64,000 nt of DNA from Carettochelys insculpta (lineage: Eukaryota; Chordata; Testudines; Carettochelyidae), in NCBI RefSeq assembly GCF_033958435.1, contig NC_134167.1, positions 1,880,001 to 1,944,000 of the forward strand. Reading direction: 5' to 3'. The notes beneath the pieces were generated by a model that saw nothing but the letters and a program-made list of their open reading frames with translations, did not search any database and was not told where the DNA came from. Made by a program: the position numbers and the translations under genes. Positions 34,446 through 46,724 of the stretch are shown here, in pieces (the first letter of the stretch is position 1; each line of letters opens with the position of its first letter).

Positions 34446-36644
34446 AGTTCCTGAGCAATACATGTCTCCTTGGACACCTAGTCCTCTTTTCTCCTATTCC
34501 CGCTATCATAATACAGTGGGCTGTGCAAGGGCTGCCCGATCACAGCTCAGCTACAGTACTCATTAGCAATGTAAAAATCATGTGTGCCTGCTCTGGCAAT
34601 GCTTACACACACCCACCTGTCAACAGCTCTTCTGCATTTTGACTCTTCTCTGCCCCCAGTTCTGCATATCTTGCCCCGAGACTGCATCACAGGCACATAG
34701 GGCACTCAAATCTTCTACTAATTATTCACTGGGAGTTGGTCTGAAGTAAAGGGCTCCAGGAATGGGCTTGATGTGATGAATAAAAAAGTTTGCAGTAAAG
34801 GAGCAATGGAGTAGTTTCTCAAGAAATGCCTGGAAAAGCCATGAGGAAAAACCAGCAAAGACTATCATCCACTAGAGGGTGTTCACAAACTATTCTCTGC
34901 TAAGCAATAAGCGGTATTCTGAATCAGAGACCCTAGAAGATGGAAAAGATGTGCGAGATCTTCAAGCCCCCTGGTTCCCTGCCTTTTCCAGGTGGTGAAC
35001 TCCTTGGTAAATCAGAAGAGAGTTGCCAGGTGTTCCAGCTCCCCCACAAAAGAAAGGGAAGGGAAGGGCCTTTAATATTTTCTGCAACCTGTTGTGGGCT
35101 GTGACTTCAGGTAGAGCACCTATGTTCTAGATACAAGATTGTTGAGCTAATAGCTTCCATTGGCTCAACTTCTGACAAGGAGAAAAAAGTTTTTGAGCTT
35201 ACCTAGAGGTAGGTCTTCCTTACTCCCAGGAAAACCACTCAAACTGTCACAGCTAAATACATGGTGAAACAGATTGTTTAGCATAAGTAGCAAAGACTCA
35301 TTTCAAAGAGCCATTTAATGTGAGGTGCTCTGCTAACATCCCTCTGGTCAAGACGGGAGGGAATGAAAGAAGGAATGCAAAAAAAAAAAAGGCAGGTTGC
35401 GAAAAATTGCATGTGAGTTACAGGTTGTAGTGATAAACCTGAAATCATGCGTCTCTACCAAGTTCATGATTTTTAGAGCCTAGCTAAGTTCTTTGTTCCC
35501 CAGGCAGAGGACAGTGGTGATAATACACAGGGAAGATATGATACAATACCTTTAAAAATACTGATGTGTGTTGTTTATATCTTATCAGCTTTTATATATG
35601 GAAAATAAATAAGCCATGCTCTTTTGTATTACAAACACAATGGTTGGATCCACTATGCTGAATTTATCCAAAAACGATTTGATGCTAGACTCATTTTCAG
35701 AGGTAACTAAGGAATGGCTCCCCTCCCTGCCCCATGAAAAATTTTGATTGAAACAAAACCTTCTCAATATTTTTAAATTTTTCTTTTGTATTTTGGAGTT
35801 ACCAAAAACTTTTCAGACAGGGGAGGTTTTCTGTGACACCTGCTTCCCACAACTTTGTTTATTAATATTCATTCTTAATCAAAAAGTATTTTCATAAAAT
35901 TAGCTTTGACAGAAAAATGTTGATGTGTTCCAGTAATTTCATGATTTTCAGTGGAGCCGAACCTGATTCAATATCAGGCTTACGTTAGTTTTGCTCTGAT
36001 GCCTTCTATTAATGTCATACCATTTGTTGGTGGTATTCTTATTTATCCCCTCCAAAAGTCAGGGGTGCCATATCAGCCGATGCAAGCTGAGAACTTGGCC
36101 CCTACGGATCCACCTTTTGTTCTGTACTATAGAATTACTGGCAGCAATGCCTGAATTATTTTAAGATACTATTATATGTAGGAACTCAACCCCATTTAGC
36201 ATCTGACAGTGTTGCAGTGAGGGAGAATAGCTTCTGGGAAATTTCAAGTCAGTTGTAAACCATCTTCATTCTTTTGCAAGTTTACATATAATGTAATTAA
36301 TTTTGTCCTAATTAAGGCAGAAACCTAAACCCTGGATTTGATAACTTCAGGGAAGTTTTGTGCTCAGTCTCTACTTCACAGCTGGCCTGAGTCTATAGTG
36401 GGAGAAATCAAACTCCTAATCTAAGAATCTCTGAACTTTAGAAAAATTTGGCCGCAAATCCATCTGGCAACTCTCTGCTTTGTCACAGTGTGATCTGAGG
36501 CTATGACAGATGGCTAACAGGAAGTTGGACAGAAAGAGTCAAAGACATACTGAGTTGGAAGCTCTGAGTCACTAAATCTGGTTTCATGCAGTATATTGCT
36601 GATGTATTAATGCCAACTTGAAGCATACAAAACGCTTCATATGC
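34446..36644. other. Unannotated DNA
   Basis: Mostly AT-rich and unique in appearance. An A11 run lies near 35380. Near 35445 'aaatcatgcgtctctacc' recalls the end of family X. No gene recognised. Confidence 0.4.
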
Positions 36645-36892
36645 CTTAAAAATCATGAGACTTTTTTAAAAATAATCAGTGGTGGATACTTTTTATTTGT
36701 CTTCTGATGTTTGAGCCTCTAAGGTGCATTTGGGACACATTTTGAAGCTGTTTTCTACTGTCATGAGGGTGAGAAGCTTTCTTATTTTTATAAAAGCAGC
36801 AGTGATTTTTGCATCATCACAGACTTCTAGGAACAGTCTTGGAAAACACCAAATATCTCGAGTCACACTAAAAACAAGAGCTGACAACAGTC
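36645..36892 (+). repeat. Interspersed repeat, family X copy 2
   Basis: Same order as copy 1: 'aatcatgagacttttttaaa', 'taaggtgcatttgggacaca', 'catgagggtgagaagcttt', 'aacaccaaatatctcgag' and 'aaacaagagctgacaac'. The ends carry 'aatcatgag' and 'aagagctgacaa', which may be decayed termini. Confidence 0.55.
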
Positions 36893-37049
36893 TCAATTGA
36901 ATTTAAAAAGAACATTTACTAAAACCTGAAGTTTCCTGCTCTCTCAGGAACAATGCATTTTTTTGTAAAAAATAAGAGGAGCTGGCTCCCAGCCCCTCCT
37001 TCCCAGCCAATCCCAAGTACTGACACAGAAAAAGCACTGGTCAAGAGTA

Positions 37050-37185
37050 CTTACATTTCAAAGTCTTGGGGCAGGGACTATACTTTTGTTATGAGTTTGA
37101 ACAGCACCTGGTACAATGGAGTCCTGGCCCACCAGTGGACCTGGTAAGTGCTGCCATATTACAGATGTGTGACCATTATACAAGA
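37050..37185 (+). repeat. L2/MIR-type 3' tail
   Basis: 'agtcttggggcagggactat', 'gaacagcacctggtacaatg' and 'gagtcctggcccaccagtgg' match the L2/MIR tail. Confidence 0.55.
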
Positions 37186-39960
37186 CAATTCATTTTTATG
37201 GCAAATCCTGGCTCCACGGACATCAGTGGCAAAACAGTAAAAGCTCTATTATATGGACTCCCACAGAACTGGGGGTGCTTGATAATGGAGCAGGGTCAGC
37301 TGGCTCCCAGCCTCACTGCAGCCGCTGGCTAACCCTGAAGCTGCCAGCCTCCACAACCTCCGACCCCATAGCCACTGGTCACAACTGGCTAATCAGCCAA
37401 CCCTGCCCCATGGCAACCAGATCCACTCCACCAGCCCTGGCCAGGTGCCCACCAGTGGAGCAAGAACTAGTTTACCTAGCATGCTGATTATCCAAATTCC
37501 AGATAACCCAGCTCTTACCATATTTCCAGAAGGGGCCCAGGATTTCTGCCTTGGTACACAGCCATACCAGCTAAGCTACACTCTACATGAGGGAATTAGA
37601 AACTTCCCATGAGGGCAGTTTTTCTCTAATTGCCCATTTCAGGAGTTTTTGTTCCGTCTGTGGCATTGGCCACTGCTGGAGACAAGATCCTGAACTGGAA
37701 AGTGTTAGTGTGACAAGACGTAGCACTTCCTAAGCGCCTGTGAGTTAGTTGTCTAAAAACCTAGGCAATAAAACCTCATGGCCACCTGAGTGCTACTTGA
37801 GACCAGTGTGCAGCGGGGTCTCCTGGGAAAGGAAGAGAGAATTGAGCAGCAGGATGGCTACCTTGGGAAATTATTTGGAAAAATTAGGCAGAAGCTGAGC
37901 AACAACAATGCCATTTTTAGCTCATCCTACTCGGATTCATCAGGCCTCTCTGTTCACTTGTCACAAAAGCATCTTGTTGACTCAGCAATGAGCTCAGTGA
38001 AATCAGCCACCTTTATAAAAACAAAGATAATGGAGCCGCTAGGGCAAAATGAAAGGTCAAGTGCTGTTATGAAAATGCACATCTCAAGACTCTGAAGCTT
38101 CCGATTGTTGTCTAGTCTGCATACACATCTCAGTACCTGACACGTAGCTAAACATTAGAGAGTCTGGAGGCTTGAATTTTCAATGTTACCTTTCCAAACA
38201 TGTGCAGAACTGGTCTGGTTCTCTCAAAAATCCACCCACACTCAGGCTACAAAATTCAGCTCTCAAATTTGTAGATCAAGATTCCATCTGCAAAAAGTTT
38301 TGTGTATGCAGGGCTGGGTCAGCAAAGCACCTCACTGGATCAAACCCTAGCTTTACACTTGATTTTTAAACACCTTCCACTTTCATTCCTTCAATATATT
38401 TATCTTCCCCTTCTTTTCTTAGAAAGCACCATGAGTTTAGCCTCAGGACATGAAACCAAGACAGTGTCACGCAACCTCAAATTAGGTGTTTGTGCAAGCA
38501 TCACCTTATCCTTTGAGAAGAACAAATGCCTCCCACCTGCACTGTACACATGGGATGTGTGATGGGTGCAGCTGGGGTAAATCAGCACTAACATGCACCA
38601 GCAGAGGAGCTGCTGCTTGATTTTATCTCCAGACATTTAGAAATGCAAACTGATTTTCTCATAGGAAGACTATTAGTTTAATTGAGTTTTGCTTGTCCAG
38701 TTATGTCTTTGATTTCCTGTGCTCCCCATGAATTGATCAGGAAATAATGATATAATGATTCCTGCTCCACGACACGCCTAGAAGAATTTCGCTGGCCTGA
38801 AGCCAACTTAAAACTTGTAGAACTAGCTAATCATTTCTGAGTTAAACCTGTATGTTTTACAGAGGTCAAAATATTAGGGAGTCATTAGTGGGCCTTGGAA
38901 TGATTTCCTTGTGTATTCATAAACAGAGTTGCCAGAGTGTTTTCTTCCAGGCCATTTACCCGTGCAACAAGCAATTAATAAGTCTGCAGAGTGCTAGAAA
39001 GAGAACAGCATAGCCAGGTCATTCCATAGGTCCTGAACTCTATCATTGCAAAGGGGAGAGGGTTAGCCAGGGGAGAGTAGGCTGAGAAGTTCTGTGCACT
39101 GCTGCTATTTTAAAGGGTCAACTCCAGTATACTGAATTCGCCCACTTATGTGCTAGTGCAAGTATGAGTCTCTAAAAACTTCTCAAGCATCTGTTGCCAT
39201 AAGTTAAATTTTCCAGAAGAACCTAAACACCATTTTAAAAGGTGATTTGGGGCTCAGGGAAAGTTGAGGGAACACAGGCTTCTATGTCACTTGGGGGTTT
39301 TGAAAATTGTGCCCATAATCTCCAGGGGCTGATGAACAAATGAAATCATTTATGTACCACTAATAAGACAGTGCTTGTATTTAAAATGTGACTGACTTTG
39401 CTTCATTACAGGCAAGCTCCACAATGTAACAACTCACATAAAGCAAATGTGAATATAATTTTAAAAGATACATTGAGTTACTTCGCAAGCTCGGCAAACT
39501 CCATCATTCCTTGGAGTCAAGAACTGTCACTGGCTTTTAACTTCCAGCTAATGTAACGTGATCCAATGTATTGAACATAGGTGTAACTGTCCAGTGTAAA
39601 GTGCTGAATTATCCAGGTAATTCAGTTAAATGTTTTTTCTTTTTCTAATTTCCAGATCATTACATAGGATTACTGTTTGTTTCAGCAGCCTGATTGTGCA
39701 AAACAGAAATTCTCTCACACTTTGACCAGTTCTTTGCAGATAGTTTCATTTTGAAAAGAGGCCATTTTTCTAAAATAGAAAACTCTCTGCCAAACCTCTC
39801 TCATATGAAGTAAGAAATGGGTACAATCAGCACACTCCTCAAATTCAGTTAGCAAAACTGTACAATCCCAGGAGAGCATCTCTGTTATGACAATCTTGCA
39901 GCCCAGTGAGATGGAGGGCCACTCATGCAGCCCACTCACTAGCCTTGGTTGCCCCTCTCT
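37186..39960. other. Unannotated DNA
   Basis: A C-rich stretch (37300-37460) is followed by 'gattatccaaattccagata', which recalls the terminal part of the Tigger-like family but is too short to call. The rest is AT-rich and unique in appearance. Confidence 0.35.
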
Positions 39961-40230
39961 GTTCTAAGTTGGTCCAATGGAAGAAGACAGTACCCCACCG
40001 ACCTTGTTTCTCAAACAGTTGTTAGTAACTCCGGCCCAATCTGAAACCTAATGAAGTCAATGGAGACAGGGATCCCCTATCGTTACATAAACATTGTAGC
40101 AGATTAAATAAAAAGCATATCTTGTGGGGTGTAGGCAGGACCAACACAATCATAGAACACTAGGACTGAAAGGGACCGCAAGAGGCCATCGAGTCAAGCC
40201 CTCTGCCCCAATGGCAGGACCAAGTACTAT

Positions 40231-43079
40231 CTAAACCACCCCTGATAGACGTCTATCTAACCTGTTCTTAAATATCTCCAGCAATGGAGATTTCACAACC
40301 TCCCTTGGCAATTTATTCCACTGTTTGACCGCCCTGACAGTTAGGAACTTTTTCCAAAGGTCCAACCTAAACCTCCCTTGCTGCAGTTTAAGTACGTTGC
40401 CTCTTATTCTATCCTCAGAGGCCAAGTTTTTCTCCTTCCTCCTTATGACTCCCTTTTAGATACCTGAAAACCGCTATCATGTCTCCCCTCAATCTTCTCT
40501 TTTCCAAACTAAACAAGCCCAATTCTTTCAACATTTTTTTCATAGGTCACATTCTCTAGACCTTTAATCATTCTTGTCGCTCTTTTCTGGACCCTCTCTA
40601 GTTTCTCCACATCTTTCTTGAACTGCGGTGCCCAGAACTGGACACAATACTCCAGCTGAGGCCTAACCAGTGCAGAGTAGAGCGTAAGAATGACTTTTCT
40701 TGTCTTGTTCACAACACACCTCTTAATGCATCCCAAAATCATGTTTGCTTTTTTTGCAACAGTACCACACTGTTGACTTATATTTAGCTTGTGGTCCACT
40801 ATAATCCCTACATCCCTTTCTGCTGTAGTCATTCCTAGACAGTCTCTCCCCATTCTGTATGTGTGAAACTGATTGTTCCTTCCCAAGTGGAGCACTTTGC
40901 ATTTGTCCTTATTAAATTTCATCCTGTTTACCTCAGACCATTTCTCCAATTTATCCAGATCATTCTGAATTATGACCCTATCCTCCAAAGCTGTTGCAAT
41001 CTCTCCCAACTTGGTATCACCTGCAAACTTAATAAGCGTACTTTCTATGCCAATATCTAAATCATTGATGAAGACATTGAACAGAACCGGTCCTAACACA
41101 GACTGCTGCGGAACCCCACTTTTTATACTTTTCCAGCAAGATTGAGAACGATTAAGAACTACTCTCTGGGTACGGTTATCCAGCCAGTTATGCAACCACC
41201 TTATAGGAGATGCATCTAAATTGTATTTGCCTAGTTTTTTTTTTTTTAAATCAGAATATCATGAGACACTGTATCAAATGCTTTTCTAAAGTCGAGGTAT
41301 ACCACATGTACCGCTTCTCCCCTATCCACAAGGCTCATTATCCTACCAAAGAAAGCTATCAGATTGGTTTGACATGATTTATTCTTTACAAACCCATGCT
41401 GGCTGTTTCCTATCACCTTACCACCTTCCAAGTGCTTGCAGATGATTTCTTTAATTACCTGCTCCATTATCTTTCCTGGCACAGAAGTTAAGCTGACTGG
41501 CCTGTAGTTTCCTGGATTATTCTTATTCCCCTTTTTATAGATGGGCACTGTATTTGCCCTTTTCCAGTCTTCTGGAATCTCTCCTGTCTCCCATGATTTT
41601 CCAAAGATGATAGATAAAGGCTCAGATACCACCTCTATCAGCTCCTTGAGTATTCTAGGGTGCATTTCATCAGGCCCTGGTGACTTGCAGACATCTAATT
41701 TTCCTGAGTGATTTTTAATGTGTTCTTTTTTTATTTCAACTTCTAACCCTACCCCTTTCCCACTAGCATTCACTGCATTGGGAATTCCTTCAGACTTCTC
41801 AGTGAAGACCGAAACACAGAAGTCATTAAGCATCTCTGCCATTTCCAAGTTCCTTGTTACTGTGTCTCCCTCCTCACTGAGCAATGGCCCTACCCTGTCC
41901 CTGGTCTTCATCTTGTTTCTAATATATTTATAAAAAGCCTTCTTGTTTCCCTTTATGCCTGTAGCTAGTTTGAGCTCATTTTGTGCCTTAGCCTTTCTAA
42001 TATTTCTCCTGCATTCTTGTGTTGTTTGCCTATATTCATCCTTTGTAATTTTTCCTTGTTTCCATCTTTTATACAATTCCTGTTTTATTTTGAGATCATG
42101 CAAGATCTCCTGGTTAAGCCAAGGCGGTCTTTTTCCATATTTTCTATCTTTCCTACGCAGCTGGATAGCTTGCTTTTGGGCCCTTAATAATGTCCCTTTG
42201 AAAAACTGCCAACTCTCCTTAGCTGTTTTTCTCCTCAGTTTTGCTTTCCATGGGACCTTACCTACCAGCTCTCTGAGTTTACCAAAATCTGCCCTCCTGA
42301 AATCCATTATCTCTATTTTGCTGTTTTCTGTTCTACCCTTCCTTAGGATTGTGAACTCTGTGATTTCGTGATCACTTTCACCCAAGCTGCCTTCCACCTT
42401 CAAGTTCTTTACCAATTCCTCCCTATTTGTTAAAATCAAATCTAAAACAGCTTCCCCCCGGTAGCTTTTTCAACCTTTTGGAATAAAAAAAATTGTCTCC
42501 AATACAATCCAAGAATTTACTGGATAGTCTGTGCCCTGCTGCATTAGTTTCCCAACATATAGCTGGATAGTTGAAGTCCCCCATCACCACCAAATCTGGG
42601 GCCTTGCTTGACTTTGTTAGTTGTTTAAAAAAAAGCCTCATCCACCTCTTCCACCTGGTTAGGTGGCCTGTAGTAGACTCCTAGCAGGACATCACCCTTG
42701 TTTTTTACCCCTCTTAGTCTAACCCAGAGACTCTCAACACATCCATCTCCTACGTCCATCTCCATCTCAGTCCAAGTGTGTACATTTTTTAATATATAAG
42801 GCAACACCTCCCCCGTTTCTTCCCTGTCTGTCCTTCCTAAGCAGGCTGTACCCTTCAATAGCAACATTCCAATCGTGTATTATCCCACCAAGTTTCTGTG
42901 ATGCCAACGATGTCATAGTTATATCTATTTATTAGCACTTCCAGTTCTTCCTGCTTGTTACCCATACTTCTTGCATTTGTATACAGGCATCTAAGATATT
43001 GATTAGATCTTGCCTCCCTGTTTTGCCCTGACCCTCTTTTTACTCTGACATTGTTGCCCATGCTGCCTCCCATTTCCAA
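40231..43079 (-). pseudogene. CR1 ORF2 remnant: endonuclease and reverse transcriptase
   Basis: In functional copies ORF2 nicks target DNA and reverse-transcribes the element RNA onto it. The endonuclease part shows 'LRCLYTNARSMGNKQEELEV', 'ITETWWD', '[13 protein letters not shown]' and 'SLGESDHEI', and the D and H of SDH are present. The reverse transcriptase shows '[20 protein letters not shown]', '[11 protein letters not shown]', '[16 protein letters not shown]' (motif A) and 'SGVPQQSVLGPVLFNVFIND'. The catalytic box reads 'FAGDTKL' where the family has FADD, so one catalytic aspartate is lost. The C-terminal 'AVKQWNKLPREVV' is present. The pieces 43079-42855, 42867-42625, 42641-42423, 42439-41246, 41195-40509 and 40425-40231 lie in successive different frames. 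One break coincides with a T-rich run at about 41235-41247 on the plus strand. Confidence 0.9.
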
Positions 43080-43144
43080 CCCATCACCCAGGTTTCCATG
43101 TTCTCCACTTACCTGTGGGCTTTGCTCCCCTGCCCCTTTCGAAC

Positions 43145-44125
43145 CTAGTTTAAAGCCCTCCTCACTAGGTTAGACAGTCTGTGTCCAAATATGGTCTTTC
43201 CCTTCCTCAAAAGGTGAACACCATCCCTGCCTAGCAATCCTTCCTGGAACAGCATCCTGTGGTCAAGGAAGCCAAAGCCTTCCTGGCGACACCATCTTCA
43301 AAGCCAGGCATTCACCTCTAGGATGCACCTGTCTCTGCCTGGGCCCCTACCACTGACAGGCAGGATTGAGGAGAATACCACCTGCTCCCCAAACTCCTTC
43401 ACCCGTGCCCCCAGAGCCCTGACGTCACTCTTGACCTGCTCAGCATCATACCTCACAGTATCATTAGTGCCCACATGGATAAGAAGCATGGGATAGTAGT
43501 CAGAGGGCCTGATAATCCTTGACAACGCCTCTGTAACATCTCGGATGCAGGCCCCAGGCAAGCAGCGTACCTCCCGAGATGAAATGTCAGGGCAACAGAT
43601 GGGCGCCTCTGTCCCCCTCAGAAGAGAGTCCCCGACCACCACTACTCTACATTTCCTCCTCGCAGTGGTGGCAGCAGACTTCCCAGCCTTGGGGGTACGA
43701 GGCTTCTCCTCTGCTGTATGGGGCGATTCTTTGTCTCCTGTATCCAGTACAGCATAACGGTTTCCTACTACCACGGTGGGAGGGTTCTGAGCAGGGCTGG
43801 AACACTGCCTGGTGCCAGAAGTAACAAGCTGCCAGCGTCCAACCTGATCTACCTCCTCCTCCACCAGTGGTTTATCAGCCGTCCTGTGTACTGAGACAGT
43901 TACCTCAGCTGTCTCCACATGCATACTATCCAGGAACTGCTCATGGAGTCGGATACTCCTCAACCTGGCCACCTCCTCCTGTAGCTCTCCCACTTGCTGC
44001 CTGAGAGATTCCACCAGCAGGCACCTTTCACACTGGATGGTCCCCCCAGCCTGGATATCAGTGAGTGGGAATGGCAAGCCACAGTCCCTGCAAAGCCACA
44101 CCAGGATCTGGTTAGAGGCATCCAT
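43145..44125 (-). pseudogene. CR1 ORF1 with SGNH esterase domain, premature stop
   Basis: The open part (44125-43298) is 275 residues. Residues about 12-37 hold two CxxC pairs ('CRDC' and 'CERC') in a zinc-finger-like arrangement. A predicted coiled coil follows ('LRQQVGELQEEVARLRSI', about 40-60). From about residue 155 an SGNH hydrolase fold is recognisable by 'VVVGDSLLRGTE' (nucleophile Ser), 'PGACIRDV' and 'IHVGTNDT'. In CR1 this ORF1 protein is thought to bind RNA and membranes. The TGA at 43298-43300 follows 'EVNAWL'. The same frame continues 51 more codons to a TAG at 43145-43147, with CR1-like 'GRDGVHLL', so the stop is a point lesion, plausibly CGA to TGA. Start chosen at the ATG opening 'MDASNQILVWLCRDCG'. 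Confidence 0.88.
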
Positions 44126-44170
44126 GGTCAGGCAGTCTGTCTGGCTACAGGCATAGGTGGAAGAGGTGTA

Positions 44171-45340
44171 CCAAGGATTTATATAGGAGCAATGTGATTT
44201 TTCTGTCTTGTTTTCTATCCCTTCCTTAATGATTCAGAACATTGTTTGCTTTTTGACTGCCACTACACGCTGAACAGATGTTTTCAGAGAACTATCCACA
44301 GTGACTACAAGATATCTTTCTTGAGTGGTGATAGTTAATTTAGACACCATCATTTTGTACTCAGTTGGGATTATGTTTTCTAACGTGCATTATTTTGCAT
44401 TTATCAATACATGTTCAACTTCTGTAACCCAACACCCTTCAGATCTGACCATTGCCAGAGAAGAGAATTTCCTGGACCACAGGAGGTTTATATTGTCTAG
44501 CACATCACCAGTACTTTGACTGCTTATTGAGCTCTCAGAAGACACTTGGGATAAATTACAACTAAATAACATCACAGAACACTGACAGCCAGGATTGGTG
44601 GCTGGAAACAATCTTTATGGGGCCATGGGAAATGTGGCCACATCCATGGTTATCCAGCTAACTAAAATCATGCCAGAGTACAGATGAGAGAGTTCCAGAA
44701 TAGAGAGGTTCAACCTGTAGTAAACTTCACATCAGTTTGCTGCAAGTCACCCAGTTTAAAAAGATCGTTTTGTGGATTTTCTCAGTCAACCTGGACCTAT
44801 CAATCTTGAGGAGCTGTGGATCATCTGCAAATTTTGTCACCTCACTGTTTTCTTTTTTCAGATCATTTGAGTATGTTGAACAGGAATGGTCCCAGAACAG
44901 ACCCCTGCGGATAACACTATTAAATACTCTCCATTCTGAAAATTGACCACTTGTGTATTCTACCTTTTGACCAGTTACTAGCCCATGAGAGGACCTCCCC
45001 TCCTATCCCATGACAGCTTACTTAACAGCTTTCAGTCAAGGGCCTGGTCAAAGGCTTTCAGATTATCTAAGTACACAATATCCACTGATTGCCTCTTGTC
45101 CAGAGGCTTGTTGACACCCTTGAAGAATTCTAGCAGATTAGTGAGGTATGATTTCCTTTTTACAAAAAACATGTGGACTCTTCCCCCAACAAATTATGCT
45201 CTTCTATCTCTTTGACTGTATGTCTTTACTAGGGTTTCAACCAGTTTGCTGGTACTGAAATCAGGCTTAGTAGCTTGTAATTGAAGGACCACCTTTGCAG
45301 CCCTTTTTAAAAATTGGTTTCAATTAGTTCTCTTTCTGTT
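44171..45340 (-). mobile_element. Older CR1 LINE fragment
   Basis: Antisense CR1 ORF2 sequence with 'acattgtttgctttttgact', 'agagaactatccacagtgac', 'aacgtgcattattttgcat', 'tttgtcacctcactgttttc' and 'ggtcccagaacagacccctg'. Coding is destroyed. It is split by a Tigger-like MITE (44410-44717); the CR1 text resumes at 'gtaaacttcacatcagtttg'. It abuts the nearly full-length CR1 in the same direction. The left limit is approximate. Confidence 0.75.
44410..44717. mobile_element. Tigger-like MITE inserted in CR1
   Basis: The ends are 'catgttcaacttctgtaa' and 'atagagaggttcaacctg', flanked on both sides by TA (44408-44409 and 44718-44719), the duplication expected of Tc1/mariner elements. Interior blocks 'ttcctggaccacaggagg', 'gccaggattggtggctgg' and 'agctaactaaaatcatgcc' match the copy at 5538-6037 in the opposite orientation. 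At 308 bp it has no coding capacity. Confidence 0.7.
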
Positions 45341-45749
45341 ATATGTACAGAAGACTATTTAAATGATAAGTTCCAATCAATGCACTGGGATTCATATACC
45401 TAAAAAAATCACAGCTAAAATTTTCAAAAGTGACTGGTAAAGGTGCCTGAAATATTTACTTTGATCAAAATGAACATGTTTCATGAAATCAGGATAGTTT
45501 TACACAGATCTCATTTAGAAAGGAAAAAGTTCTGACAATGCTACAACATCCTCTATGGTATTATGCATTTCTTATGGCTTGTGAAACTGTTTACTATATG
45601 GTGTATTTGCAAACCTTGTTAATTTATATACGCATAAGAGTGTATGGCTAAAGGAGCAGACTGTCCATGGGGAGAAGGGGGGATATTTCATAACCAGAAG
45701 CACACTATTGCTATTGACCTACTGTCTCTTCATGTCTTGTGCTTAAAGA
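45341..45749. other. Unannotated AT-rich DNA
   Basis: No feature I can support, apart from a short 'aaaattttcaaaagtgactg' motif near 45418 shared with the old repeat at 9690. Confidence 0.4.
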
Positions 45750-46010
45750 ACTGAGACTGAAAAGGATTCACCTTCCTGGTTCAGCCACAGATTTCCCGGG
45801 TGACCTTGGTTAAGTCATGCATTCAGTGCTTCACATCTCCATCTGTAAAACAGGGATCATAATATTTCCTCTCTCCCACTCTGTCTTAGACTTTAGACTG
45901 CATGCTCCTCAAAGCAGCACTGTTCTTTACAGTGTGTTTGCACAGCATCTAGCACAATGGGTCCTGATGGACACTGCGATCGTACAAAAGTTCAATAAGG
46001 CCAAGTTGTG
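45750..46010 (+). repeat. MIR SINE with L2-type tail
   Basis: 'tcctggttcagccacagatt', 'gtgaccttggttaagtcatg', 'ccatctgtaaaacagggatc' and the tail 'agcatctagcacaatgggtc' give a nearly complete element. Confidence 0.8.
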
Positions 46011-46589
46011 AAGACTCGTTTCATGTTTGGAAGATTTGTGCTATAAAATTCCAATTAATCTTTATTTTCGCATTGCCTATCTTTATTTGTTATATTTAAT
46101 CACAACTACCAGCCCTTCAACTCACCTTTAAGCATAGGTTTTTGCTATCTGGCTTGTGGCAAGAGGATGAAATTCAAGTTTTTCATTTGGTGTAAAAATT
46201 GATTTTGTGGCTTATGTCTTTAAAAAACCATTATCTTTCAAGCAAGATATTTTCTTCCCTCGTTAATATATGAGGTCTGTGAGGATAAAACCCCAGTGAG
46301 AAAATGAGCTATGTGATCTCTTGAATGATGGAATGCAACTATCAACAGGCATTCAGTTCCAGTCCATCTCCTCCCATCACTTCCAGCGGTGGGGTATGAC
46401 AGATGTACGCTAGAGAAATAGGAAATACAAACACAAGTAATAAATAATCAAAAGGTGCTGTTAACTCGCTATCCAGTTGAAAAAAATGTTGTGTCTGCTC
46501 AAGCATTTTCTGACTTTGATAGGTCATAGCAAGGGTTTAATAAGAGCAGAACAAGCACTTCAGTAATAGTCCATGGTTTCTCAACTTGG
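46011..46589. other. Unannotated AT-rich DNA
   Basis: No gene or repeat family recognised. Confidence 0.4.
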
Positions 46590-46690
46590 GAGGTTTATGG
46601 CCTGCATTATACAAGAGATTAGACTAAATTATCAGAGCGGTCCTTTCTGGTCTTAAAATCTACAAACGTATGAATTAACAGGCTTCTGTC
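46590..46690 (+). mobile_element. CR1 LINE 3' terminus, short
   Basis: 'tatggcctgcattatacaag', 'attagactaaattatcagag' and 'cctttctggtcttaaaatct' are the last 100 bp of an old CR1 subfamily. Confidence 0.65.
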
Positions 46691-46724
46691 CTCCCTTTCT
46701 TCATAGCTAAAAGGAAGGAGAGTC

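Larger units (their letters stand above)
40146..44170 (-). mobile_element. CR1 LINE, nearly full length, inactive
   Basis: A CR1 non-LTR retrotransposon of about 4.0 kb lies on the minus strand. It has a short 5' leader (44126-44170), ORF1 (44125-43145 when the internal stop is read across), ORF2 with endonuclease and reverse transcriptase (about 43079-40231) and a CR1-type 3' end that reads 'gtgttctatgattgtgttgg' in sense. Most CR1 insertions are severely 5'-truncated, so a copy keeping ORF1 is uncommon. It is dead: ORF1 has a premature stop and ORF2 has at least five frame changes and a damaged catalytic box. It abuts an older CR1 in the same orientation at its 5' side. Confidence 0.9.

Noticed and set aside
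39960..40015. 'ttggtccaatggaagaagac' fragment resembling another hairpin-type reptile repeat
   Set aside because: Too short and diverged; no inverted arm or flanking duplication could be found.
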